In this document: positions 63,915-64,000 of the stretch, piece after piece | How the letters are laid out: the number at the start of each line of letters is the position of its first letter | How positions within the stretch are numbered: position 1 is the stretch's first letter | Origin: Gemmatimonadaceae bacterium | GTDB lineage: Bacteria > Gemmatimonadota > Gemmatimonadetes > Gemmatimonadales > Gemmatimonadaceae | Assembly: GCA_036504815.1 (NCBI GenBank) | Contig: DASXUN010000023.1 | Coordinates: forward strand, 16,438 to 80,437 | DNA length: 64,000 nt | Direction: 5' to 3' | Notes under the pieces: model-generated | What the model was told of the DNA's origin: nothing | The model's database searches: none | What the model saw: the letters and a program-made list of their open reading frames with translations, nothing else | Position numbers and translations under genes: made by a program

Positions 63915-64000
63915 CAGGACCAGGCGGACCCGTTCCATCGAGCGGCTCAAGGAAGCGTCATAACATCGTCAACTCAGGGGCGGCCCGCGCGTTCGCGCGG
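63915..64000. other. 3' flank of the peroxiredoxin at the window edge
   Basis: The last 86 bases contain no recognisable gene or clear hairpin before the edge, except a short CCGCGCG/CGCGCGG pairing at the very end. Confidence 0.3.

Overview
The window is a high-GC chromosomal segment that reads as a member of Gemmatimonadota. The basis is gene content: a SprA-type giant outer-membrane protein (otherwise typical of the Bacteroidetes/Chlorobi side of the FCB group), an Oar-like TonB receptor, Gram-negative LptF/LptG, type IV pilus ATPases, multi-PAS hybrid kinases and PEGA-domain Ser/Thr kinases. No rRNA, tRNA, CRISPR array, phage or classical IS transposase was seen.

Layout. 1-10.6 kb: a seven-PAS hybrid histidine kinase, then a minus-strand pilus/competence block (HhH protein, pilB, pilT, pilC) and an M28 peptidase. 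10.6-25.3 kb: a 2,092-residue SprA homologue divergent from lptF-lptG, a four-helix-bundle gene, a TonB-dependent receptor and an APC permease. 25.4-35.4 kb: ctaB with a small membrane partner, a second APC permease, an M24 peptidase, a possible V4R-like protein, DUF92, flavin reductase, aquaporin, ppa, ggt and a STAS protein. 35.9-43.8 kb: acetyl-CoA synthetase, a Ser/Thr kinase, a VKOR-DsbA pair, a degenerate alpha/beta hydrolase, a CDP-alcohol phosphatidyltransferase and a cNMP-binding protein. 43.9-57.1 kb: a degenerate SpeD-like protein, an unknown membrane protein, DUF2461, TPR and M16 genes, psuG, a beta-lactamase-like hydrolase, a kynureninase-like enzyme coupled to a third APC permease, and a patatin-ferredoxin fusion. 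57.2-64 kb: aconitase, a lipid kinase, a zinc-ribbon/PEGA Ser/Thr kinase and an exported peroxiredoxin.

Two things stand out. First, the last gene is a peroxiredoxin whose peroxidatic cysteine codon is an in-frame TGA, followed at 14 nt by a perfect 7-bp stem with an 8-nt loop. This is the layout of a bacterial selenoprotein with a SECIS element; TGA is an ordinary stop elsewhere in the window.

Second, the intergenic spaces carry at least six sequence-unrelated families (A-F here) of repeat elements. Most share one design: an arm of short units (7, 10 or 11 bp in the regular families), a GC-rich core or terminator, and an inverted arm. Many begin at, or supply, the stop codon of a neighbouring gene. 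Roughly eighteen occur in 64 kb. Three lie in coding DNA (aconitase, the HhH protein linker, the M28 peptidase N-terminus). One copy of family B encloses a four-helix-bundle gene, recalling how RAYT genes sit between REP sequences.
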